Assembly (NCBI RefSeq): GCF_017873215.1
Contig: NZ_JAGGKA010000010.1
Span: forward strand, 86,783-150,782
Length of the DNA: 64,000 bases
Reading direction: 5' to 3'
DNA from: Clostridium tetanomorphum
Lineage (GTDB): Bacteria; Bacillota; Clostridia; Clostridiales; Clostridiaceae
The translations under genes and the position numbers were made by a program. The notes under the pieces were generated by a model that saw nothing but the letters and a program-made list of their open reading frames with translations, was not told the DNA's origin and made no database searches. Shown here piece by piece: positions 18,490-26,519 of this stretch. Each line of letters starts with the position of its first letter. The first letter of the stretch is position 1.

Positions 18490-19173
18490 TTGAATAATAA
18501 GATAAGAGAAGAAATTTTTAAATTAGCAGATGAACAATATAAACAGTTTCAAAGTAAATTATGCCCCAATACTGATAATATTGTTGGAGTTAGGTTACCA
18601 CTACTGAGAAAACTTGCAAAACAAATAGTCAAAGAAGATTGGCGAGAATATATGAACACAGCAGACAATGAATATTACGAAGAGGTTATGCTACAATGTA
18701 TGGTTATAGGCTATGTAAAAGCAGATGTTGAAGAAATACTAAGTTATGTTACACAACTTATAACTAAAATTGATAATTGGGCTATTTGTGATAGTCTTTG
18801 CAACGGACTAAAATTTACGGAGAAGAACAAGGAGCGAGTTTGGGAATATTTACAACCATATCTATCATCAGAGAAAGAATTTGAAATGCGATTTGGTGTT
18901 GTAATGCTTCTTGATTTTTACATAGAAGAGATTTATATTGATGAAGTGTTACAGTTGTTAGATAGAGCAAAGCATGATGGATATTATGTAAAAATGGCTG
19001 TTGCTTGGGCAATTTCAATTTGTTATATCAAATTTCCTCAAAAAACAATGGAATATCTAAAGAACAATACATTAGATAATTTTACATATAATAAGGCATT
19101 ACAAAAAATAACAGAATCCTTAAGAGTAGATAAAGAAACAAAAATACTTATTCGTAGTATGAAACGTAAGTAA
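18490..19173 (+). CDS. DNA alkylation repair protein (AlkD family)
   Basis: 227 residues beginning at TTG 18490, with AAGGAGG six bases upstream; no better ATG is available. The sequence is a HEAT-like helical repeat protein of the DNA alkylation repair family: NTDNIVGVRLPLLRKLAKQI near the start and IDNWAICDSLCNGL at the centre. AlkD glycosylases excise 3- and 7-alkylated purines without base flipping. Placement 53 bp after ogt supports a shared role in removing methylation damage. Confidence 0.85.
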   Translation: MNNKIREEIFKLADEQYKQFQSKLCPNTDNIVGVRLPLLRKLAKQIVKEDWREYMNTADNEYYEEVMLQCMVIGYVKADVEEILSYVTQLITKIDNWAICDSLCNGLKFTEKNKERVWEYLQPYLSSEKEFEMRFGVVMLLDFYIEEIYIDEVLQLLDRAKHDGYYVKMAVAWAISICYIKFPQKTMEYLKNNTLDNFTYNKALQKITESLRVDKETKILIRSMKRK

Positions 19174-19253
19174 AAGATTCTTATATAAATTAAAAAGTAA
19201 AATCCATGACAATGAATAGAATAGTTTAAATAAAGAAAGAAGGAAACAACAAA

Positions 19254-19703
19254 TTGCATTGGAAGATTAAAAGATTTGAAGAACTAAGTGTGGAAGAAAT
19301 ATATGAAATATTAAGGAGAAGAAATCAAGTTTTTATTGTTGAACAACAGTGTCCTTATGATGATGCTGATGAAAAGGATAAAAGTGCATACCATTTATTC
19401 TGTGAAGATAAAGGGCAGATAGTTGCTTATATAAGAATTTTAGACAAAGGAATTTCATATGACGAAATATCTATAGGGAGAGTTCTAGTACACAAGGAAT
19501 ACCGTGGAATGGGATTAGCAAGACAACTTATGATAAAAGGAATGGACTATATAGAAAATACTTTAGGCGAAAAACAAATAAGGATTTCTGCTCAGAAATA
19601 TTTAACTGATTTTTATAAAAGCTTAGGATTTAAGATTGTATCTTCAGTTTATTTTGAAGATAATATTCCACATATAGAAATGTTTTATGAAAAACTATAT
19701 TAA
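19254..19703 (+). CDS. GNAT acetyltransferase, ElaA-like
   Basis: 149 residues, with a TTG start at 19254 (GAAGG 10 bases upstream). The acetyl-CoA-binding motif is VHKEYRGMGLARQLM, and the N-terminal RRNQVFIVEQQCPYDDADEKD and later SAQKYLTDFYKSLGF are the hallmarks of the ElaA subgroup. The acceptor substrate is unknown. It may be co-transcribed with the alkylation-repair genes upstream (80-bp gap, no terminator). Confidence 0.85.
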   Translation: MHWKIKRFEELSVEEIYEILRRRNQVFIVEQQCPYDDADEKDKSAYHLFCEDKGQIVAYIRILDKGISYDEISIGRVLVHKEYRGMGLARQLMIKGMDYIENTLGEKQIRISAQKYLTDFYKSLGFKIVSSVYFEDNIPHIEMFYEKLY

Positions 19704-19719
19704 TAAAAAGTACACATAA

Positions 19720-19778
19720 TAACGGAAATTTATCAATTATTTACAATTTAAAATAATTAATAAATTTCCGTTATATTT
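19720..19778 (+). terminator. Rho-independent terminator
   Basis: TAACGGAAATTTAT (19720-19733) pairs perfectly with ATAAATTTCCGTTA (19760-19773), followed by TATTTTTATT. Confidence 0.82.
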
Positions 19779-19781
19779 TTA

Positions 19782-19840
19782 TTGACAATATGACCATATA
19801 GTCATATTATAAAAGTAAGAAAACATGACTTATAAGTCAT
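19782..19840 (+). promoter_or_regulatory. Promoter with two matching palindromic operators (TetR autoregulation)
   Basis: TTGACA (19782-19787), 17 bp and TATTAT (19805-19810) form the promoter. ATATGAC-N6-GTCATAT (19788-19807) fills its spacer, and a second copy ATGAC-N6-GTCAT (19825-19840, a perfect 16-bp palindrome) lies after the start point, 35 bp centre to centre. Identical half-sites and spacing directly before a TetR gene point to repression by that protein. Confidence 0.7.
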
Positions 19841-19860
19841 ATAGAAAAATGGAGGTTATT

Positions 19861-20490
19861 ATGCCAAAGAACACTTTTTTGAATTTACCTGAAGAAAAGA
19901 GACAAAGAATTTTAGAAGTGGCTATAGATGAATTTTCCAAAAATACTTTTAAAAATGCAAGTATATCTAAAATAGCTGAAAATGCAAATATATCAAAAGG
20001 AAGTGTATATCAATATTTCAAAGATAAGAAAGATTTATACAAATATGTTTTAGAAATATCTTCTGAGAAAAAAGTTGAATATCTAATGCAATGTATGCAC
20101 AACATGGAGGATTTGAATTTTATAGACATTATAAGAGAACTATATATTAAAGGAATAGAATTTGCTAAAGAAAATCCTAAATTAGCGGCTATAGGGAATA
20201 ATTTTATTAAAGAAAATGATATGAAATTTAAAGAGGAAATTTTAGGTATGGGAATGGAGAAAAGTAATAAGTTTTTTGAAGAACTTATTGAAAAAGCTAA
20301 AAGAAAAGGAGAGATAAATTTAAATATAGATACTAAGGTAGGAGCATATATGATTTCTAGTTTAAATATAGCTATAATGGACTATTTACTTAGTTATATG
20401 AAATATGAAGATGTTATAGAAGATACTAAATCTCTTTTAGATAATGTAGATAAGATGTTATATATAATTAAAAATGGCTTTAAAGCTTAG
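19861..20490 (+). CDS. TetR/AcrR-family transcriptional regulator
   Basis: 209 residues from the ATG at 19861, chosen for the GGAGG five bases before it; an earlier in-frame ATG at 19825 lies inside an operator palindrome and lacks a ribosome site. The N-terminal helix-turn-helix (ASISKIAENANISKGSVYQY) is typical TetR, and the variable C-terminal ligand domain follows. The ABC exporter genes begin 14 bp downstream, so it is expected to repress its own operon until an exported compound or lipid binds. The ligand is unknown. Confidence 0.92.
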   Translation: MPKNTFLNLPEEKRQRILEVAIDEFSKNTFKNASISKIAENANISKGSVYQYFKDKKDLYKYVLEISSEKKVEYLMQCMHNMEDLNFIDIIRELYIKGIEFAKENPKLAAIGNNFIKENDMKFKEEILGMGMEKSNKFFEELIEKAKRKGEINLNIDTKVGAYMISSLNIAIMDYLLSYMKYEDVIEDTKSLLDNVDKMLYIIKNGFKA

Positions 20491-20504
20491 AGGGAAGGAA
20501 ATTT

Positions 20505-21359
20505 ATGATTGAAGTGAAAAATTTATATCATTCCTATTTTAAAAATGGAAGCTATGCTATAAAAGATTTAAATTTTTATATAAAACCGGGAGAAATATTT
20601 GGATTTTTAGGGCCTAGCGGTTCTGGAAAATCTACTACACAAAATATTCTTATAGGACTTTTACCATTGCAAAGAGGAGAGATTTTAATAAATGGAAAAG
20701 ATATAAGTGAAAGCGGGAAAAATTTATTTAATTATATAGGAGTTTCTTTTGAAAAACCTAATGTATATAAGAAACTTTCTGCATTAGAAAATTTACAGTT
20801 TTATAAAAGTATGTTTAAAGTACCTACAGAGGATCCCATGAAACTATTAAAAATGGTTGGACTTGAGAAAGATGCACATAAAAAAGCAGGGGAATATTCA
20901 AAAGGAATGCTACAAAGATTGGTATTTGCAAGATCTATGATAAATAATCCTAAAATATGGTTTTTAGATGAACCTACTTCAGGATTAGATCCTACTACTA
21001 CAAGTGTTATAAAAGATATTATAAAGGAAAAACAAAAAATGGGAACTACTATATTTTTAACCACTCATAATATGCATATTGCAGAAGAATTATGTGATAG
21101 GGTAGCATTTATAACTAATGGAGAATTAAGGACTATGGACTCACCTAGAAATCTTAAACTAAAATATGGAGAAAAGCTTGTTACTGTAGAATATAGAGAA
21201 GATAAAATTTTAAAAAGAGAAACCTTATCTTTGACTGATGAAAAACAAAAACTTAGAATAAATGAGCTTATATTAAAAGCTAGTATAGAAACAATTCATA
21301 CTCAGGAAGCTACTTTAGAGAAAATATTTATAAAAGTTACAGGTAAGGAGTTGAAATAG
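20505..21359 (+). CDS. ABC transporter ATP-binding protein
   Basis: 284 residues. Walker A is GPSGSGKST (36-44), the signature region is YSKGMLQRL, Walker B is IWFLDEPTSGLD and the switch His is in LTTHNMH. The C-terminal extension (about 215-284) is typical of single-domain export ATPases paired with ABC-2 permeases. It couples ATP hydrolysis to the two membrane proteins encoded at 21361 and, beyond the insertion sequence, 24262. It is part of the TetR-led operon. Confidence 0.93.
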   Translation: MIEVKNLYHSYFKNGSYAIKDLNFYIKPGEIFGFLGPSGSGKSTTQNILIGLLPLQRGEILINGKDISESGKNLFNYIGVSFEKPNVYKKLSALENLQFYKSMFKVPTEDPMKLLKMVGLEKDAHKKAGEYSKGMLQRLVFARSMINNPKIWFLDEPTSGLDPTTTSVIKDIIKEKQKMGTTIFLTTHNMHIAEELCDRVAFITNGELRTMDSPRNLKLKYGEKLVTVEYREDKILKRETLSLTDEKQKLRINELILKASIETIHTQEATLEKIFIKVTGKELK

Positions 21360-21360
21360 T

Positions 21361-22404
21361 ATGAAAAGTTTTTTTGGACTGCTTAAAAAGGATTTTAAAA
21401 TAGCATATAGAAATTATTTTTTTCTTATAATAGCTATAGTAGCAGGTATATTAATAGTTGTAACAAACTTTTTTATACCTAAAAAGGCTAGTATAGACTC
21501 AAATATTATATATATGATGGAAGAAGAAAATATAGGAAGTCTAAATAAACTCAATAATTACTTTAGCAAAACACAGGGAAGTAGAAGGGTAAATTGTAGG
21601 GATGAAGTTATAGATATAATGAGAAAGGATAAGAACAGTATAGGTATAATACTGAAAGAGACTCAAGGAAAGATAAATGCTGAACTTATAATGCAAGGTT
21701 ATGAAAGTGAGCAAAGTAAAAGAGCTATAGCTTTATCTTTAGAATCTTTATTACAGGAAAAACATACAGTAAATTACAATATTGAAAATGTAGTATTAGG
21801 TAGCAAGGAAGGTTTGAAGGACATTTCTTTTAATAAGGCTATGGTTCCTATTATGATATTAAATGAGTCTGTAATGCTTGCATTTATTCTTATTGTTGCA
21901 CTAATATTTATGGAGAAAGAAGAAGAAACAACGAAATCATATGGCGTAAGTCCAGGTGGAATTGGTATATATCTTTTTTCTAAGATATCACTTATGGCAT
22001 TTTTAAGTATAATATCTACTATAATAATTACTATTTTTACAGTAGGTTTTAAGGTGATGTGGATACCTTTATTCATTACAATAATAGTAAGTAGTATATT
22101 TAGTTCTACATTAGCCATGCTTATAGGAAGTTTTTTTGATAATATATCAAAAGCAATGATATGGATATTAGGTATAAGTTTATTTCTTACAGCTCCTATT
22201 GTTTCATATTTTATGCCAAGCTTTTCACCAACATTTGTCACTTTAATACCAACTTATGATATGATGTTTGCCATTAGAGAAACTGTGTTTACCACAGGAA
22301 ATTCAACAATTATATATACAAATACAATTAAATTAGTTGTTATTGATATAATTTTATATTTATTGTCCTTAATCTATTATAAACGGAATTTATTAATGAA
22401 ATAA
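21361..22404 (+). CDS. ABC-2 type transporter permease (first)
   Basis: 347 residues starting one base after the ATPase stop. One N-terminal membrane helix (about 17-37), a long extracytoplasmic loop (about 40-165), then five more hydrophobic segments give the ABC-2 exporter layout. The substrate is unknown; drug, bacteriocin or lipid export are the usual roles. An IS110 element follows directly and separates it from the second permease gene, so downstream transcription may be affected. Confidence 0.85.
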   Translation: MKSFFGLLKKDFKIAYRNYFFLIIAIVAGILIVVTNFFIPKKASIDSNIIYMMEEENIGSLNKLNNYFSKTQGSRRVNCRDEVIDIMRKDKNSIGIILKETQGKINAELIMQGYESEQSKRAIALSLESLLQEKHTVNYNIENVVLGSKEGLKDISFNKAMVPIMILNESVMLAFILIVALIFMEKEEETTKSYGVSPGGIGIYLFSKISLMAFLSIISTIIITIFTVGFKVMWIPLFITIIVSSIFSSTLAMLIGSFFDNISKAMIWILGISLFLTAPIVSYFMPSFSPTFVTLIPTYDMMFAIRETVFTTGNSTIIYTNTIKLVVIDIILYLLSLIYYKRNLLMK

Positions 22405-22534
22405 GTAACAATATTTAAAATAAGATTAAGTAATGTTCGTTAGAAAATAAAGATGTTTTCTATCAAATGTTGCAACTATATTATACGAGTATTCCTGTAA
22501 TAAAGAGTTTTAGGCTTTGAGATGAATAAAAAAA

Positions 22535-22590
22535 CCTGATATAAATATATTGTGTCAACCTGCAAAAGACAACAAATAATTTATATCAGG
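22535..22590 (+). other. Hairpin ending at the transposase ribosome-binding site
   Basis: CCTGATATAAAT (22535-22546) pairs perfectly with ATTTATATCAGG (22579-22590), and inside it TTGTGTC pairs with GACAACAA with one bulge. The right arm ends in the first AGG of the transposase Shine-Dalgarno AGGAGG (22588-22593). It may limit transposase translation or belong to the element's left-end structure. Confidence 0.6.
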
Positions 22591-22602
22591 AGGTAAACTT
22601 AA

Positions 22603-23856
22603 ATGAATAACATAATAATGATTCCCAATACTTTAATTCTAGGAATAGATATTGCAAAAGAAAATCACTATGGTCAATTTGTAGTGAATGGTGAATATAT
22701 AAAAAAACCATTCCTAATAAAGAATACCAAAGAATCTTTTGATTGTCTATTAGAAACAATAAAAGAATTAACAAATAAATATGGGACAGTTCATACTCTT
22801 GTAGGTATGGAGCCGACAGGCCATTATTGGAAAAATATCGCCTACTATTTAAAAAATAGAGGTATAAATATATGTTTAGTTAATCCTTATCATGTTAATA
22901 AAACAAAAGAATTAGAAGACAATAGTCCTACTAAGAATGACAAAAAGGATGCCAAAATAATATCAAAACTAATCTATCAAGGACAATATCTTACATGTAT
23001 GTTTGAAAAAGAAATATATATTAATTTAAGATTGTGTAGTAATAATAGACAAGAATTAAAAAGGCAGCTAATTGCTGAAAAAGTAAGACTAATAGTGCTA
23101 TTAGATGAATATTTTCCAGAACTCACAAGATTATTTTCAGATATATTAAGTAAATCTTCAATAGCAATTTTAAAATCCTGTCCTTTTCCGAAGGATATTT
23201 TAGATATTGGAATTGAAAAGCTTACACGGATTTTAAAAGATGCTACTAAAAATCGTGTTGGTTTGAAAAAGTCTATATTGGTATATGAGGTAGCTAAAAA
23301 ATCAATAGGCGTACCCGTAGGGTTAGAAGGTGCAAAATATAGATTAGAGTTAGTTTTAAGGAAGTTAGAATGGCTTCAAAAAGAAATAGATGCAGTTGAA
23401 GAAATGATGAAACAATACTTAGATAAAACCGGTTATGCTGACTTTCTATTAAGTATACAAGGCGTTGGAATAGTGACTGCTGCAAGTTTTTTAGCTGAGG
23501 TAGGAGATATATCTAAGTATGATGACTATAAGCAAATTCAAAAAGTTGCGGGGCTAAATCTGAAAGAAACTAGTTCTGGCATGAAAAAAGGAAAAACTAA
23601 AATTAGTAAAAGAGGTAGATCTAATTTAAGAAATATCTTATATCAAGCAGCTATGGTTATGGTTGCCAAAAATCAAGCATTTAGGGAAATTTATGAACAT
23701 CTCACAAAAAGACAAGATAATAAACTTACAGGAAAACAAGCAATAGTAGCGTTAAGTGTTAGACTTATTAAAGCCATGTACACTTTATGTACTAAAAAGT
23801 TGATGTACTCACATGATAAAGTTCATGGACTAAATAATTATCAACAAGTAGCTTAA
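22603..23856 (+). CDS. IS110-family transposase (DEDD recombinase)
   Basis: 417 residues, apparently complete. The N-terminal RuvC-like DEDD domain shows Asp16 in LGIDIAKE, Glu70 in VGMEPTGHYW and Asp113/Asp116 in TKNDKKDA. The C-terminal Transposase_20 domain shows LLSIQGVGIVTAASFLAEVG and KVAGLNLKETSSG, the latter carrying the likely nucleophilic serine, then KISKRGRSNLRNILYQAA. Members recombine through a circular intermediate and, where studied, are directed by a bridge RNA encoded in the element's non-coding end. Strong AGGAGG before the ATG. Confidence 0.93.
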   Translation: MNNIIMIPNTLILGIDIAKENHYGQFVVNGEYIKKPFLIKNTKESFDCLLETIKELTNKYGTVHTLVGMEPTGHYWKNIAYYLKNRGINICLVNPYHVNKTKELEDNSPTKNDKKDAKIISKLIYQGQYLTCMFEKEIYINLRLCSNNRQELKRQLIAEKVRLIVLLDEYFPELTRLFSDILSKSSIAILKSCPFPKDILDIGIEKLTRILKDATKNRVGLKKSILVYEVAKKSIGVPVGLEGAKYRLELVLRKLEWLQKEIDAVEEMMKQYLDKTGYADFLLSIQGVGIVTAASFLAEVGDISKYDDYKQIQKVAGLNLKETSSGMKKGKTKISKRGRSNLRNILYQAAMVMVAKNQAFREIYEHLTKRQDNKLTGKQAIVALSVRLIKAMYTLCTKKLMYSHDKVHGLNNYQQVA

Positions 23857-23910
23857 TAAGATATTTTAGGTTATATAAGTAATAAAAAATTGTTCTTTTA
23901 AAAAAGAGTA

Positions 23911-24120
23911 AGGTTAAGCACGTTCAGACCCCCATAAGGGCTTAAATGACCCAGTATACGAGGATTAACGCTAGCACCTGCTCTAAAATGCAGAACGAAG
24001 GAATGATAGAGGCACAAATGTTGTGTACTCAGGGAGACATGGTAGGGTCAGCATTAGAGCTTTTTAGGTGAATACCTTCAAATTATTGGTAAATGTGAAC
24101 CTCTAATGGGGCTGTCTACT
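23911..24120 (+). ncRNA. Candidate IS110 guide (bridge/seek) RNA in the 3' non-coding end
   Basis: A 210-base stretch, about 43% GC in a much lower-GC region, with no sensible reading frame but multiple stems. CTGC/GCAG at 23978-23993; CACAA/TTGTG at 24013-24025 closed by GAG/CTC; and a long interrupted stem in which GTAG, CAGC and TTAGAG (24042-24059) pair with CTCTAA, GCTG and CTAC (24101-24119), enclosing AGGT/ACCT (24066-24077). Position after the transposase is as for the seekRNA of IS1111-type members. Identification is by position and structure only. Confidence 0.55.
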
Positions 24121-24261
24121 AAACTCCAGTAAAATAAAGCTATATATTCAATATAATTCTAAATATCTACTAAGTTTGCTTTATAATATAAATTGAAATT
24201 CTGTGAAAACAAGAGAATATTAAAGAAAATATTAAATTATTGAGGTAGGAGGGATAATATT

Positions 24262-25257
24262 ATGAATAGGATGTTTTCTATATTTAAGAGAGACTTAATT
24301 AGCAGCTTTAGAGAATTTCTTTTAATCTACATTATATTAATTCCAATAATTCTTGCAATTGCATTACGTTTTTTTATTCCTAGTATTAACTCTGTTTCTT
24401 TTAAGTTTGCTATTGATAAAAATATGGATAATAAGATTATAGAACAATTTAAAGATTATGGTAGTATAGAATTATTTGATGGAAGAGAAGAAATAAAGGG
24501 TAGAGTGAAAAAAGTTGATGATGTCATTGGAATTATGCAAAAGGATAAAGATAATTTTATAGTTATAATGGAAGGAAATGAAAAAGAAAGCTCTAAATTT
24601 ATTCCTCAGCAAATAATAAGAAGTATTAATAAAAAAAGTAATGAATCTATAGTGAAAATTAGTAATATAGAAACTAAAATATCTTTAGTTGCAGTATATG
24701 GAGCGAGTTCTATTATATTGATGGCAATTGTGTTTTCAGGTGTTATTGTAGGTTTTAATATTATAGAGGAAAAAGAACTAGGCACAATAGGTGCATTAAA
24801 TACCACACCTATGACAAGCATAGATTTTATTTTAGGGAAGAGTATAATTGGGTTTATTCTACCTATTATTGAAAGTTTCATAATATTATGGATTTTAAAT
24901 ATGATGTCTTTAAATATTGGTATGATGATTGTAATTACTTTAACTAGTTCTTTAATATCTATATTATTTGGATTTCTTATAGGAGTTTTTAGTAGTAATC
25001 AAATAGCTGGTGTTGCTAATATGAAACTTTTGCTTATATTAGTATCTGCATCGTATGTTGGGGCAATACTACTTCCTAAAAGTAAACAAGGATTTTTATA
25101 TTGGTCCCCATTATATTGGAGTAGTTTAGGATTAAATTCAGTTATTATGAATACAGCTAATTGGAATGATGTTCTAAATTATAGTTTTTGGATTTTAGCT
25201 TTAACATTAGTTATATTTTTAGTTTGTAGAACAAAAATAAAAAATACATTAATTTAA
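24262..25257 (+). CDS. ABC-2 type transporter permease (second)
   Basis: 331 residues with one N-terminal membrane helix (about 17-40), an extracytoplasmic loop and about five further helices. Mid-protein VGFNIIEEKELGTIGALNTT matches the cytosolic coupling region of ABC-2 permeases (EEKERGT...). The arrangement parallels the permease at 21361, implying a heterodimeric exporter with the ATPase at 20505. AGGAGGG precedes the ATG. It is cut off from its operon promoter by the insertion sequence, so present expression depends on read-through or an IS-borne promoter. Confidence 0.85.
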   Translation: MNRMFSIFKRDLISSFREFLLIYIILIPIILAIALRFFIPSINSVSFKFAIDKNMDNKIIEQFKDYGSIELFDGREEIKGRVKKVDDVIGIMQKDKDNFIVIMEGNEKESSKFIPQQIIRSINKKSNESIVKISNIETKISLVAVYGASSIILMAIVFSGVIVGFNIIEEKELGTIGALNTTPMTSIDFILGKSIIGFILPIIESFIILWILNMMSLNIGMMIVITLTSSLISILFGFLIGVFSSNQIAGVANMKLLLILVSASYVGAILLPKSKQGFLYWSPLYWSSLGLNSVIMNTANWNDVLNYSFWILALTLVIFLVCRTKIKNTLI

Positions 25258-25301
25258 TATTAAAAAAGGCTAATTTTTGGCAAATTTGAGGGGGAATAAA
25301 A

Positions 25302-26377
25302 ATGAACGAAATTAGAATTAAAAGAGTGTTAAAAGAAATGGAAGAAAAAAATATACTGCAAATTATAATTTCAGATCCAGCTTCAATTTTTTATTTAACA
25401 GGAAAGTGGATTCATCCAGGAGAAAGACTTTTAGCTCTTTATCTTAATATAGATGGAAATCACAAATTGTTTATAAATGAATTATTCCCAGTGTATGAGG
25501 ATTTAGGGGTGGAAAAGGTATGGTTTAATGATACTAAGGATGGAGTTCAGATAATTTCTCTATATATAGATAAGAATAAAACTATAGGAATAGATAAAAA
25601 CTGGTCAGCTCGCTTTTGTTAAGACTTATGGAATTAAGTCCAAATGCTACATTTATTAATGGATCCGAAATTATAGATAGAATTAGAATGTATAAAGACG
25701 AAGAAGAAAAGAATGTTATGAGAATGGCTTCTAATTTAAATGATAAGGCTATGGAAAAGCTTATTAAATCTATTAAAATGGATCTTTCTGAAAAGAATAT
25801 GGCAAATATATTATCTAATATATATGAAGAATTGGGAGCGGAAGGGTTTTCGTTTTCTCCAATAATAGCTTATGGTGCTAATGGAACAGATCCACATCAT
25901 GAATTAGACAATTCAACTCTTAAAGAAGGGAATAATATAATACTAGATATAGGGTGTAAATATAGGTCCTATTGTTCAGATATGACTAGAACAGTGTTTT
26001 ATAAATATGTACCGGATAATAGCAAAAAAGTGTATAACATAGTTTTAGAGGCTAATAAAAGAGCCATACATAAGGTTAAACCAGGAGTAAAGTTTTGCGA
26101 TATAGATTGGGCCGCTAGAGAATATATTGAGAAAGCTGGATATGGAAAATATTTTAATCATAGAACAGGACACTCTATTGGCATAGATGTACATGATTTA
26201 GGAGATGTGTCTTCTGTAAACACTGATATAGTGAATCCAGGTATGATATTTTCTATAGAGTCAGGAATATATATTCCTGGAGAAGTGGGAGTATGAATTG
26301 AGGATTTGGTTTTAGTTACAGATGATGGATGTGAAGTTTTAAATAAGTATAATAAGGAAATTACTATAATAGATTAA
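25302..26377 (+). pseudogene. Xaa-Pro aminopeptidase (M24B) gene, frameshifted and prematurely stopped
   Basis: The first 106 codons (25302-25622) encode the N-terminal creatinase-like domain. At about 25613 the T-run in CGCTTTTGTTAA is one base short for continuation; homology resumes in another frame as RLMELSPNATF and runs to 26296. It includes the metal-site motifs ILDIGCKYRSYCSDMTRT, HRTGHSIGIDVHD and SIESGIYIPG. TGA then interrupts between GEVGV and IEDLVLV, where an Arg codon is expected, and the frame continues to TAA at 26375-26377. The stop removes the last metal-binding Glu. Two independent lesions mean no active enzyme; a sequencing error could explain only one. Confidence 0.85.
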
Positions 26378-26519
26378 AAAGAGCTAAATGTTTTTTAAAA
26401 AGAATAAATAATAAATTAATGAAAATTTTCTTCTGTTATTCTGCAGGAAATCTTTAATCTAAAATTTTTACTAATACAATGAAGAAAAATTATTCATATC
26501 TATTATTTATTCTTTATAT

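Larger units (their letters stand above)
22405..24240 (+). mobile_element. IS110-family insertion sequence (exact ends not resolved)
   Basis: One intact transposase gene is flanked by non-coding segments unlike the neighbours: about 200 bp on the left with hairpins and about 270 bp on the right that is clearly GC-richer (43% in 23911-24120 by my count). IS110 elements lack long terminal repeats and make no target duplication, so the ends cannot be read by eye; they lie somewhere in 22405-22534 and 24121-24240. It sits between two permease genes that would otherwise be adjacent in one operon. Confidence 0.75.

Noticed and set aside
21774..22241. Hydrophobic 155-codon frame antisense to the first ABC permease
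   Set aside because: Hydrophobicity follows from the complementary permease codons; no start signals.
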